Below, piece after piece: positions 6,920 through 14,849 of a stretch of DNA of 64,000 nt. Position numbers and translations under genes: made by a program. Every line of letters begins with the position of its first letter. Positions within the stretch are counted from its first letter, which is position 1. The stretch covers positions 186,001-250,000 of the forward strand of contig NZ_RCSU01000008.1 in assembly GCF_003991355.1 (NCBI RefSeq). Direction: 5' to 3'. The stretch is from Pseudoflavitalea rhizosphaerae (GTDB taxonomy: Bacteria; Bacteroidota; Bacteroidia; Chitinophagales; Chitinophagaceae). The notes under the pieces were generated by a model, which saw nothing but the letters and a program-made list of their open reading frames with translations, did not search any database and was not told where the DNA came from.

Positions 6920-9406
6920 CTACTCTCCTGTACGCACACGGTTCTGTTCCTCACTGCTGCTGCGTTTGCGCTGATTGTTATTGTTCATTTGTTTCCCGAA
7001 ACGATAATTGAAATTGATACTCACCACACGATTATCCCTGGTGTTCCTGAATGTGGCATCGGTATCATTGAAGCTCATTTTACCATTGACAATTTGTGTG
7101 AAGAAGAGATCACGAACAGAAAGTTTGATCGTTCCCTTTTTATTCAGGACCTGTTTGCCTACCGCCAGATCCACCCTGCCCATCGGCTCCAGCATGATCT
7201 GCCCTTCTACCTGCCTGCTGCTCCACCAGCCACTGATCTCTGCACTCCATCCTTTCTCGAAACGGAACTGGTTGTTGATTTTTGCAAAAATGTTAGCGCG
7301 ACTGATATTGATCTCGCTTCCTCCGTTCCAGCCTTTGTATTCATTGTAACCATAGTTCACATAAACATTGGTGCTGTACCATTTGGTCACCTGCCATTGC
7401 AGGTTCATGGATCCGCCAACGAATCTCTTCTTACCGATATTTCCTCTCGTTACGATAGTGGCGAGACTGTCTTTTCCATTGCCTCCCCTTGCCTGCTGGA
7501 AGAGTTCGTTCATTACGTCGCGGGTTTCACTGTACTGGAATGAGGTAGTGAGCATGCCATTCCAGATATGGTTCAATTCAAAATTGCTTGCATATTGAGG
7601 ACGAAGGAATGGATTGCCCCTGCCATAAGTGAACTTGTCGATAAAGAACATGAAAGGATTCATGTCCTGGTAAGCGGGTCTTTCGATCCTCCTGCCGAAG
7701 GACAGTCCGAACTGGTGTTTCTTCACAGGTGCATAGCTGAGGTAGAAAGTTGGAAAAAGGCTGTTGTAAGAATTGGTGAAAGATGAGTCGGATTTTGTGG
7801 GATTGCCATACTGGAATCCTTTATAATTGGTATTCTCATAACGGAGCCCTGCCTGTACGCCCCATTTATCATCGAACTTGTGATTAAAATTGATATAGGC
7901 AGCATTGATGTTCTCTTTGTAATCGAAGAAGTTTGTTTTGTCGTAATCAATGATATAAGCTACGCCATGTCCATTTTGACTTCCGTTGAAATAATTCGCC
8001 TTGCTGTCGTTGGTCACATAGCCTGTTTTGGCCCCTGCTTCAAAACGGGTACTCTTGTTTAACGGATGGGTATAGTCGAATCTGGCTGTCTTGATGGTGA
8101 TCTCGGCAGGGAGATCGCCTTTCAGGAAGTCCTGGTTCATGAGTTCACCCGCAGTGTTCCTGCTGGTATTGATGAAGAATTGATCATTGGATGCCCTGTA
8201 TGTGATGTAATCCAGGTCAACAGTAAGCTCACGGCCTGAAGTATCGAACTGGTGACGAAAATTGAGATTGATGCTTCTGTTCTCCCATTGTTCTTTCGTA
8301 TCTGAGTCTGCGTCTACTGAAGAGTCGGGTACACCGGCTGCATTCTTCAGCCAGCTGGTATTTTCTCCAATCGCGTCTCGCTGGTTGATGAATCCTGAAA
8401 GCACAAAACCTACTGTGGTGGATTTGCTCAGGAAGATGTCCATTCCGAGTTTCAGGTTATGATTAAGAAATTTCCTGCGGTTGTAGCTCAACTGGTCAAT
8501 CATGCCGGTCATTTCAGAGTGCTCCTTGTTCCAATAATCGCGGTGGATATCAAGTTGCTGGAAATTGATGGTGCGATCAAATCCGTAATTGGCAAAGAGA
8601 TTGAATTTGGCATCCCTGTAATTAAGGCTTACACTTTCCCATGTTTTGAAATATTTCCCCTGTCCCGCTCCCAGGTTCACCGAGCCATTGAAGCCGCGGG
8701 CTTTGTTCTTCTTTGTTTTGATATTGATGATACCTGAGTTGCCGGAAGCATCATATTTGGCCGGAGGATTGGTCATGATCTCGATCTGGTCCAGTTGTGA
8801 ACTCTGCATGCCGCGGAGCATATTTGCCAGGTCAGCGGCACTGAGATAGCTGGGTCTTCCATCGATCAATACCATCACCCCTTGTTTCCCTTTGAGGCTG
8901 ATATTGCCGTCTTTGTCCACCTGCACCCCGGGCGATTTCTCCAGAACATCCAGGGCATTGGTGCCGATATTGCTGATAGTGGCGTCCACGTTCACCACGG
9001 TGCGGTCAATCTTTTGTTCCACCGCCGGCCTGCTGGCCACAACAGTAACACTGATCAGTTCTTTGGATTCAGCAGTCAATGTGATTGCAGGCAATTGAAT
9101 ATCAATATTCTTGTAAGTAATATCGAATATTTTAGAATAGGTAGTTTTATGACCGGTAGCGGATACCTGCAGGAAGAACCGGCCTGCAGGTAATCCTCCT
9201 ACCAGGAAGCGCCCCGATTTGTCTGTGGCTTTCATGGCTATGGAGCTGGAATCGGAATGCTTCAGAATGGCAACCGTGGCGGCGGCCAGCGGCGCCTGCT
9301 TGTTGTCGAGCACCTTTCCGGAAACCTTGCCGGTCTGTGCAAAGGCTATACTGGTGGTTGTAAAGATCAAGGCGATTGTCAGGATTGGAACGTGTAGCTT
9401 TCTCAT
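6920..9406 (-). CDS. Outer-membrane beta-barrel receptor (TonB-dependent, OMP_b-brl_3 type)
   Basis: An outer-membrane receptor of the TonB-dependent superfamily without a SusD partner. The 828-residue product has a signal peptide ending about residue 24 ('TTTSIAFAQ'), a carboxypeptidase-like regulatory domain (about 27-100, 'GKVSGKVLDNKQAPLAAATV'), a plug (about 118-235, 'IEIMTNPPAKYDASGNSGII'), and a long barrel of the outer-membrane protein beta-barrel family. The C-terminal 24 residues ('NNNQRKRSSSEEQNRVRTGE') are hydrophilic and extend past the usual final strand. ATG 9406 is preferred because the longer frame begins with TTG. It stands alone between terminators and gene-free DNA and has its own promoter with an operator-like palindrome (9461-9481). 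The ligand is unknown. Confidence 0.9.
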   Translation of the reverse strand: MRKLHVPILTIALIFTTTSIAFAQTGKVSGKVLDNKQAPLAAATVAILKHSDSSSIAMKATDKSGRFLVGGLPAGRFFLQVSATGHKTTYSKIFDITYKNIDIQLPAITLTAESKELISVTVVASRPAVEQKIDRTVVNVDATISNIGTNALDVLEKSPGVQVDKDGNISLKGKQGVMVLIDGRPSYLSAADLANMLRGMQSSQLDQIEIMTNPPAKYDASGNSGIINIKTKKNKARGFNGSVNLGAGQGKYFKTWESVSLNYRDAKFNLFANYGFDRTINFQQLDIHRDYWNKEHSEMTGMIDQLSYNRRKFLNHNLKLGMDIFLSKSTTVGFVLSGFINQRDAIGENTSWLKNAAGVPDSSVDADSDTKEQWENRSINLNFRHQFDTSGRELTVDLDYITYRASNDQFFINTSRNTAGELMNQDFLKGDLPAEITIKTARFDYTHPLNKSTRFEAGAKTGYVTNDSKANYFNGSQNGHGVAYIIDYDKTNFFDYKENINAAYINFNHKFDDKWGVQAGLRYENTNYKGFQYGNPTKSDSSFTNSYNSLFPTFYLSYAPVKKHQFGLSFGRRIERPAYQDMNPFMFFIDKFTYGRGNPFLRPQYASNFELNHIWNGMLTTSFQYSETRDVMNELFQQARGGNGKDSLATIVTRGNIGKKRFVGGSMNLQWQVTKWYSTNVYVNYGYNEYKGWNGGSEINISRANIFAKINNQFRFEKGWSAEISGWWSSRQVEGQIMLEPMGRVDLAVGKQVLNKKGTIKLSVRDLFFTQIVNGKMSFNDTDATFRNTRDNRVVSINFNYRFGKQMNNNNQRKRSSSEEQNRVRTGE

Positions 9407-9451
9407 GGCTGTTTGTATAATGTTCAATACTTTGTTTTAAATATTACGATT

Positions 9452-9459
9452 CAAAAGTA
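9452..9459 (-). promoter_or_regulatory. -7 promoter box for the receptor gene
   Basis: TACTTTTG on the minus strand matches the Bacteroidota -7 consensus TAnnTTTG. It lies 46 bases upstream of the ATG at 9406, and the palindrome 9461-9481 sits just upstream where the -33 region and spacer would be. Confidence 0.6.
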
Positions 9460-9460
9460 A

Positions 9461-9481
9461 GTACTATGTGTTGCATAGTAC
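9461..9481. promoter_or_regulatory. Operator-like palindrome GTACTATG-N5-CATAGTAC
   Basis: A perfect 8+8 bp inverted repeat, GTACTATG (9461-9468) and CATAGTAC (9474-9481) with spacer TGTTG, placed between the putative -33 and -7 regions of the receptor promoter. The geometry suits a small dimeric repressor (PadR-, MarR- or BlaI-type, inferred); no regulator gene is next to it in the window. Confidence 0.6.
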
Positions 9482-9575
9482 AGGGTATTGGGCTGAATGG
9501 TTGATAAATCTGATCACCGGAAATAACAGGGAATGATTGTTTGACGTGTGGATCTTTAAAAAGGTTACAAGGGGC

Positions 9576-9721
9576 GGTTAAAGGGGCTATTGTTACGGTC
9601 TGTGAAACGAACCGGCACAGTTGGAAGAGGATTGGGCGGAGGTTGGTTGGGTTGGGCAATTGAATAATACCAGGCCCCTTCGCTTACGTTTCAAAGGCCC
9701 GTAGCCAATACCCCTTTAACC
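9576..9721 (+). repeat. Long inverted-repeat element, family 1, copy 1
   Basis: The left arm 9576-9610 pairs with the right arm 9681-9721: GGTTAAAGGGG (9576-9586) is the exact complement of CCCCTTTAACC (9711-9721), and pairing continues inward with small bulges to GAAACG (9604-9609) against CGTTTC (9687-9692). The 70-base centre is G-rich (GATTGGGCGG then repeated GGTTG). Copies 2 and 3 at 49061-49209 and 49591-49754 share the centre and inner arm but have different, still self-complementary, basal stems. No open frame, transposase or RT is associated. Confidence 0.8.
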
Positions 9722-10263
9722 TGATGGGTCGAAGGTGCGGCTCCCAGGAGTTGAGTGAAGGCGGCTATAAGATAACGGCGGAAAAGTAGTATGATAGTAG
9801 TGAGAATGTAGTAAGATAGGCCTGTAGTAAACCGGGATAGTACTGAGATGGTACTAGATGGTAGCTGGAGTGTACTGAAGGGTCTAAATCGACTTAAGGA
9901 CGATGGGTTTATTGGCTGTTGTTGAATGTATGGGATTTGTTTCCGTCAATTTAATTAATCAGTTAGGTGTAGATTGAAGCGCGGAATGCTTTTCTTGTTT
10001 TTGAAATAACAGTGGTAAATAATTGATATTCATATAGTTAAATTTGAGTGGTACGGATTTTGTTCTTCTAAGTGTTTAATATTCAATTGTTTAGAGTTGC
10101 CGGATTGCTGGTTTATTGGGGAGGAATTGCCTGTTAGTGGCTGGGGAATGGCTGCCGGAGGTATGCAGGGGTTACCAAAGGGGTATCAGGGAGTGCTGAG
10201 GGAGGCAATGGGGAGTCTGGGTAAAAGAATTGGTGAGTAAGGCTAGTGTATGGTTAGGGTGAG
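9722..10263. other. Gene-free stretch rich in GTA/TAG triplets
   Basis: No coding frame of note on either strand. Positions 9780-9890 are dense in degenerate GTAGTA, AGTACT and GATGGTA words, giving frequent stop codons. The rest is AT-rich (9940-10080) then G-rich (10130-10260). No tRNA-like or known RNA structure was recognised. Confidence 0.5.
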
Positions 10264-10271
10264 TTGAGGGC

Positions 10272-10302
10272 AAAAAAAATGACCGGCTTCCGGGGCCGGC
10301 CA
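10272..10302 (-). terminator. Terminator of lgt
   Basis: On the minus strand GGCCGGC (10301-10295) pairs with GCCGGTC (10287-10281) allowing one G-U pair, then eight T. It begins 25 bases after the lgt stop at 10327. Confidence 0.8.
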
Positions 10303-10326
10303 TTGAGTTATTTTTCAGTCAGGCGA

Positions 10327-11625
10327 TCAGGCAGTGGTCTTTTTCTTACGGTTTACATAAAAATAAAGTGCAAGTCCGGCAATCACCAGTCCGGTGGAGA
10401 TCAGTTCTGCCTGGGTAGGATGGATCCATCCAAAATCGTATTTGGTGTTGACGCGGATCTTTTCAACCAGGAAACGTTCAATGCCATTCACGATCAGGTA
10501 TACAGCAAACATGCTGCCGGGAGCGGATAAACGCTTGCGGAAAGCCCAGAGCAGGAAGAAGAAGATCAGGCAAACTACAGTTTCATAGAAAGGCGTGGGA
10601 AATACAGGAACAGGCAGATGGCTGCAATACTGTTCATCCACACAGCCGGGAATGGTTATACCTTCGTTGATCACGTTGTGCGGATAGCTGTAAGCTACCA
10701 TCCAGTCGGGTAGCCAGGATGGCGCCACTGCGGAAGTGTGGGGAACCTGGTCGAGACTGGTTACACCTACGGATTTGAATGTTTTGAGATAAAAATTGCT
10801 GTTGGATTCAAGCGCCTGTTTGAAGGTGCTGGTGTCGGCCAGTACAGCCTTGCTGTCGGGGCCGGTAACGTAAGCGCTGTTGAGAATGCCCCAGTCGCCA
10901 TCTCCGGCCACCTGGCATCCAATTCGTCCTACTGCGTAAGCCAGGAGCAGTCCGGGGGCAGCGGCATCTGCAAGGTGCTTGAAACCGATATTATGTTTCT
11001 TTCCGTAATAATAGATTGCAGCAGCGGCGCAGATCAGGCCGCCATAGAAAGTGAGGCCGCTGAATGAAAGCAGGGCTTCAATGGGATTCTTTACGAAATC
11101 ATCCCAGTTCTCTAAATTATGGAAGATCTTGGCGCCGAGGAATCCGAAGAAAGCTGCGTAGATCACGAGGTCTCCTACCCTGTCGTGTGGCCAGATGCGG
11201 ATGGTGCGTTCTTCGGGCTTTTCCAGTTTTTGTTTATTCTTTTCCCACCATTTCAATCCGGCAAAGAGGATACCTAATGCAAGACCTACTGGAAAATTTC
11301 CTTCACCGGAAAAAATGAATGCCTGCGGGTCAGCGCTTTGTTCCTTGTCGGCCAGGAATAATCCGATGATCTTATAGCCAAGAATAAAACCAAGAATGAA
11401 ATTGAGTAGCAACTCAGCCAGCGATGCAGGCTTTCCTACTGTTATCTTCACTTCTTTGCCTGTGAGTAAACCAGCCCTCTCTTTTCTTTTCAGTTCCTGC
11501 GTTAGCACCCAGGCAGCAGCCAGGAAAGCCAGGGCTACAAAGAAGCCGAACGAGTTAACGAACCTGAGACCGGGAAGATTAAGCCCAAATATGTCTTTGA
11601 ACGCATAGTAAAGGTTAGGATACAT
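10327..11625 (-). CDS. lgt: Prolipoprotein diacylglyceryl transferase (long Bacteroidota form)
   Basis: Lgt moves a diacylglyceryl group from phosphatidylglycerol to the lipobox cysteine of prolipoproteins in the inner membrane; the many lipoproteins in this window depend on it. The 432-residue product is hydrophobic with several membrane segments ('FGFFVALAFLAAAWVL' near the start, 'GLICAAAAIYYYG', 'FYETVVCLIFFFLLW' near 360). The family signature appears as 'YAVGRIGCQVAGDGDWG' and 'LTFYGG', where the second has Tyr at the place of the E. coli active-site His. It is longer than the E. coli enzyme (about 290) because of an extra soluble stretch after the first helix and a loop after the signature. 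Start is ATG 11625. Confidence 0.92.
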   Translation of the reverse strand: MYPNLYYAFKDIFGLNLPGLRFVNSFGFFVALAFLAAAWVLTQELKRKERAGLLTGKEVKITVGKPASLAELLLNFILGFILGYKIIGLFLADKEQSADPQAFIFSGEGNFPVGLALGILFAGLKWWEKNKQKLEKPEERTIRIWPHDRVGDLVIYAAFFGFLGAKIFHNLENWDDFVKNPIEALLSFSGLTFYGGLICAAAAIYYYGKKHNIGFKHLADAAAPGLLLAYAVGRIGCQVAGDGDWGILNSAYVTGPDSKAVLADTSTFKQALESNSNFYLKTFKSVGVTSLDQVPHTSAVAPSWLPDWMVAYSYPHNVINEGITIPGCVDEQYCSHLPVPVFPTPFYETVVCLIFFFLLWAFRKRLSAPGSMFAVYLIVNGIERFLVEKIRVNTKYDFGWIHPTQAELISTGLVIAGLALYFYVNRKKKTTA

Positions 11626-11681
11626 GCCGTTTTGATGAGTTGTAATTAGAGGGTTGTGATGTGTTTGATCTGCAATGATAA

Positions 11682-11710
11682 GAAAAAAAACCCTCCCATG
11701 AATGAGAGGG
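11682..11710 (-). terminator. Terminator of the bacilliredoxin gene
   Basis: On the minus strand CCCTC (11710-11706) pairs with GAGGG (11695-11691), followed by eight T. It lies 40 bases after the stop at 11751. Confidence 0.75.
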
Positions 11711-11750
11711 TGATCACTATGAACAAAGCTGAACTTGTCAGCATAATTCC

Positions 11751-12164
11751 TTAACAGTATTGATCAAACGCAGCAATCAGGTTGTGCGCGATCATTTGAG
11801 CGGGACGGCCTTCTATCTGGTGCCTTTCAATGAAATGTACCAGTTCTCCATTCTTGAACAGCGCAATGGCCGGAGAAGAAGGAGGATAAGGCATCAGGTG
11901 CTCACGCAGCTTCTTTACTGCGTCTACATCAAAACCCGCAAAGCTGGTGGTCAGGTGATCGGGTTTTTTGGCTGAATTGGCAACGGCCATCAGTACACCC
12001 GGACGGGCTGAACCAGCTGAGCAACCACAAACTGAATTGATCATTACCAGTGTGGTGCCATCTTTCTGCAATTGCACATCTACCTCCTGAGGGGTAAGGA
12101 GCTCTGAAAATCCATTCTCAGTCAGCTCTTCTTTCATCGGAATAACTATTTCTGCGGGATACAT
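11751..12164 (-). CDS. Bacilliredoxin-type thiol-disulfide protein (BrxA/BrxB, YphP/YqiW family)
   Basis: A cytosolic thioredoxin-fold protein of the family that removes bacillithiol mixed disulfides. The 137-residue product has the CGC active-site motif (C46-G47-C48 in 'MINSVCGCSAGSARPG') instead of CxxC, and the conserved 'MPYPPSSPAIALFKNGELVHFIERHQIEGR' region in its second half. Length matches the family. ATG 12164 is unambiguous. It is transcribed alone between a -7 box at 12197-12204 and a terminator. Presence suggests bacillithiol use, which is inference; no bacillithiol synthesis gene is in the window. Confidence 0.93.
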   Translation of the reverse strand: MYPAEIVIPMKEELTENGFSELLTPQEVDVQLQKDGTTLVMINSVCGCSAGSARPGVLMAVANSAKKPDHLTTSFAGFDVDAVKKLREHLMPYPPSSPAIALFKNGELVHFIERHQIEGRPAQMIAHNLIAAFDQYC

Positions 12165-12196
12165 TTTTGATTTGTTTTATTTCAATACCTAAAACA

Positions 12197-12204
12197 CAAA
12201 ACTA
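12197..12204 (-). promoter_or_regulatory. -7 promoter box for the bacilliredoxin gene
   Basis: TAGTTTTG on the minus strand fits TAnnTTTG, 33 bases upstream of the ATG at 12164. No good -33 box is visible. Confidence 0.45.
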
Positions 12205-12405
12205 TTGAAAAAGGTTGATTTTGACCCGATGGATTCCTTTTTCGGTCATTGTGGCGGTTGAAAATGGTCGTATCGGCCAAGATGGCGTATTTGTTCTACT
12301 TTCTCTGTTGAAGCGGCAGCATTTGGCTCCTGAAATTGCACCGGTATGGCATTTGATCCATGTATTTCGTTCAACAGAAAATTAAAAAACTAAAAGAATA
12401 CTACT

Positions 12406-12825
12406 ATGACACTTGTAAAATTGAACAACAGACCCGTGGCCAATTCAGTATTTGATGAGTTCTTCAACCATTTCCCTACTCAATGGAAAGAGAATTTTCA
12501 TTTCCCTCCGGTAAATGTGCTTGAATCGGCAAATGCCTTCGATATAGAGCTCAGTGCTGCCGGCCTGGCCAGGGAAGACTTCAAAATTAATCTCGAAGAT
12601 GGCCAGCTGACCATTTCTTATGAGAAAAAAGAAGAAAAGAAATCAGAAGACCAGAAAGTGATCAGGAAAGAATTCAGCCAGCGTAGCTTCAAACGCAGCT
12701 TCAACCTGGATGAGCGGGTGGATGTTGAAAATATTGTTGCGAAATACGAAAATGGCGTACTGAAATTACACCTGCCCAAGAAAGAAGCAGCAAAACCTGC
12801 CACCAAACAGATTAATATTCAGTAA
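12406..12825 (+). CDS. Small heat shock protein, Hsp20/alpha-crystallin family
   Basis: An ATP-independent holdase that binds unfolding proteins as large oligomers in the cytosol. The 139-residue protein has a short N-terminal arm (1-37), the alpha-crystallin domain (about 38-130, beginning 'VNVLESANAFDIELSAAGL') with the family's near-C-terminal motif 'YENGVLKLHLPK', and a C-terminal tail with the I-x-I-type anchor 'INIQ'. Length is typical. ATG 12406 follows an A-rich leader. It is divergent from the bacilliredoxin gene and closed by a strong terminator at 12919-12950, so it is monocistronic. Confidence 0.95.
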   Translation: MTLVKLNNRPVANSVFDEFFNHFPTQWKENFHFPPVNVLESANAFDIELSAAGLAREDFKINLEDGQLTISYEKKEEKKSEDQKVIRKEFSQRSFKRSFNLDERVDVENIVAKYENGVLKLHLPKKEAAKPATKQINIQ

Positions 12826-12918
12826 TTAAAGATTAAAGAAAAGTTAAAAAGCTTTTTCATACAAGTTGCCCGATCCCAAATGGGCGGGCGACCTAAGCAG
12901 TTGGTTTTGGTTAAGTAC

Positions 12919-12950
12919 CCCATCCCGGTGTCTACCGGGATGGGTTTTTT
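12919..12950 (+). terminator. Terminator of hsp20
   Basis: A perfect 11-bp stem CCCATCCCGGT (12919-12929) / ACCGGGATGGG (12934-12944) with loop GTCT and six T. It also shows that the next gene does not start upstream of here. Confidence 0.92.
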
Positions 12951-12987
12951 ATTGTTTTGTGTTAACTTCGGCCACGATTACAACAAC

Positions 12988-14298
12988 ATGACGCACATGG
13001 TGAAAAACCGTATCGTACAAAGCCTACTGTTGGTTTGCTTCCTGATTAGTCCTTTCGCACAGCTCTTTGCACAGGAGATCCGTGTTGATACGCTGAAGAA
13101 GCCCACAGATACTATTCCATTTCCTGTGGATTCGGTAGAAACAGTTGACGCTGTTCTCCGGATCAAGAACCTGAACCCTTATGTGACCCTCCCGGTTGAC
13201 TCCACCCTCAATTACAAACTGGAGATCAACAAAGACCAATCGAATTATTACTGGTACCTGCGCAACTCCCCGGTGGGATTACGCATTAACAAAGACAATG
13301 GCCAGCTGACCTTCAAAGCGGATAAAAGCTTTTTCCTTTCTGGCCGTCTCAGGTATGATACTGAATACAAGGTATTCCTGGGAGTTCAGAACCTGGATGA
13401 TCCTACTGACCGGGTAGACACTTTCTTTTCGATCCTCTTTTACAACACTGAGATCATCCCCAGCCGGGTGAAGCCATCCGTCAGCTCAACACTGATAGTG
13501 GAGGAAGGCGATACCGTTGCATTCAAGGTACAATGTGAGAACGGCAGCTTCCCTATCGAAAACATCACGTTCTTCTCCAATATGCCTCTCAAGGTACTTT
13601 CACAGGTGAAGAAATGTGATGATGACTTTACCTGGGCCATTCCTTTCGATTTTGTGAAAGAATCGGATTCGGGAAAAGTGAGGGTGCTGACCCTGAGTTT
13701 TGTAGGCGCCAATAAATTCATGAATAAAGACACGGCCATTGTAAAGCTTATTGTCCGTGATGCGCTGAACTACCCGCTGGCGGTGCAGGATTATGCACTG
13801 GCGGTAAGGAATGTGAACACCTATATCCTGCAACTGAAATATTCCTTCCTGCAATTGGATAAGCGCGTGAAAAACGCCAAGAATACCCGGACTGTTTTTG
13901 ATATCACCAGTTCTACAACAGCGCTTACCGGGAGTATCCTGGCATCATCCAAAGATGATAAAAGCCAGCAGGTTGGTAAAGTGATGCCAAGTGTGGGCGT
14001 TTCACTGGTGCCAATCAAAGAAGCGGTGTCCCCCCAAAAAGTTTTCGATCAGAACCAGGCTTCCTTGGTGAGAACGTCTATCAAGCGACTGGAATATATG
14101 ATCCGAGACAATACCCTTGTGGGTGAGCGTGATCCGGAGATTTCAAAGAAGACGGCTAAACTGAAGGAAGAACTGAAACAGATCCAGATCCAGTTGATCG
14201 ATATTCCCATCGTGGATACCAATGATATGACGGAGGAAGAACTGAACCAGTATTTCAACAGTCCGAAAGTAAATAAAAAATACAGGCTGAAAAGATAA
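12988..14298 (+). CDS. Exported protein of unknown function with cadherin-like fold region
   Basis: No specific function recognised. From ATG 12988 the product is 436 residues with a clear signal peptide ('IVQSLLLVCFLISPFAQLFAQ', cleavage after about 30), so it enters the periplasm. Residues about 60-150 ('LNPYVTLPVDSTLNYKLEINK', 'GLRINKDNGQLTF') resemble the dystroglycan/cadherin-like fold seen in Bacteroidota surface proteins; about 290-430 is charged and probably helical. The open frame extends back to 12880, but that part contains the hsp20 terminator and is rejected. A -7-like box TAACTTCG lies at 12963-12970. It converges on the NTF2-like gene, sharing the hairpin at 14328-14349. Confidence 0.75.
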   Translation: MTHMVKNRIVQSLLLVCFLISPFAQLFAQEIRVDTLKKPTDTIPFPVDSVETVDAVLRIKNLNPYVTLPVDSTLNYKLEINKDQSNYYWYLRNSPVGLRINKDNGQLTFKADKSFFLSGRLRYDTEYKVFLGVQNLDDPTDRVDTFFSILFYNTEIIPSRVKPSVSSTLIVEEGDTVAFKVQCENGSFPIENITFFSNMPLKVLSQVKKCDDDFTWAIPFDFVKESDSGKVRVLTLSFVGANKFMNKDTAIVKLIVRDALNYPLAVQDYALAVRNVNTYILQLKYSFLQLDKRVKNAKNTRTVFDITSSTTALTGSILASSKDDKSQQVGKVMPSVGVSLVPIKEAVSPQKVFDQNQASLVRTSIKRLEYMIRDNTLVGERDPEISKKTAKLKEELKQIQIQLIDIPIVDTNDMTEEELNQYFNSPKVNKKYRLKR

Positions 14299-14327
14299 TC
14301 AGCCTGCATACAATGATATACTAACAG

Positions 14328-14352
14328 GGACGGCTATTCGCAGCCGTCCTTT
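14328..14352 (+). terminator. Terminator shared by convergent genes
   Basis: GGACGGCT (14328-14335) pairs perfectly with AGCCGTCC (14342-14349), loop ATTCGC, then TTTCTTCTT. The stem overlaps the last codons of the minus-strand NTF2-like gene. A further perfect 7-bp hairpin AGGCTGA/TCAGCCT spans the stop of the upstream gene (14284-14305). Confidence 0.75.
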
Positions 14353-14789
14353 CTTCTTGTATCGATCAGGTATTGAATTTTCCATTCTCCGTTCAGTCGA
14401 ACGAGCTGGAAAGAGTTTACGCCGCAGTGGCTGAACTGTCCGTTGTAATAGAATTTATAGGGCGTCCATACACTGGCGAGGTTATCATCGATCTTTATCG
14501 TTCCGAATTCGATGCGTTCATCCGCGGCGCCTGCCTTTTGTTTGCTGACAAAATCCGAGAAAGCGGATGGCTGCAGATTGCGGATCACAACTTTACCTTC
14601 CTTTACCATGATCGTTTGCAACATGGCGCTGTCTGCAAATGCGGCTTTCACTTTTGTACCGTCACCCGCTCTCATTCCATCGAATAAATTATTCACGGTC
14701 ATTTTTACTGAATCCGCTGTTTTGTTCTGCGCACTTACGTCTGCCAGGTACAACAGCATGATTGTTAACAGTAATACAATTCGATCCAT
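14334..14789 (-). CDS. Exported NTF2/SnoaL-like protein
   Basis: A small exported protein of the NTF2-like fold, a scaffold used by many ligand-binding proteins and enzymes; a specific reaction cannot be assigned. From ATG 14789 it is 151 residues: signal peptide about 1-20 ('IVLLLTIMLLYLADVSAQ'), then an NTF2-like pattern ('VNNLFDGMRAGDGTKVKAAFADSAML', 'ASVWTPYKFYYNGQFSHCGVNSFQLVRLNGEWKI' split over the second half). The open frame continues upstream to 15377 but there it lies antisense to another gene and is low complexity, so that part is excluded. The divergent neighbour starts 61 bases away. Confidence 0.8.
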   Translation of the reverse strand: MDRIVLLLTIMLLYLADVSAQNKTADSVKMTVNNLFDGMRAGDGTKVKAAFADSAMLQTIMVKEGKVVIRNLQPSAFSDFVSKQKAGAADERIEFGTIKIDDNLASVWTPYKFYYNGQFSHCGVNSFQLVRLNGEWKIQYLIDTRRKDGCE

Positions 14790-14849
14790 GTTAATGTATT
14801 TAAGATTTTCTGGCAAATAGTTGGCTTGATAAATATAAAACCAGCAATT

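Noticed and set aside
9576-9721. Integron attC sites as an explanation of the family-1 elements
   Set aside because: They are imperfect palindromes of suitable length, but I see no integrase, no cassette array and no clear GTTRRRY core; kept as an open alternative only.
12880-12987. Upstream extension of the exported-protein gene
   Set aside because: It contains the complete hsp20 terminator, and a proper signal peptide begins at ATG 12988.
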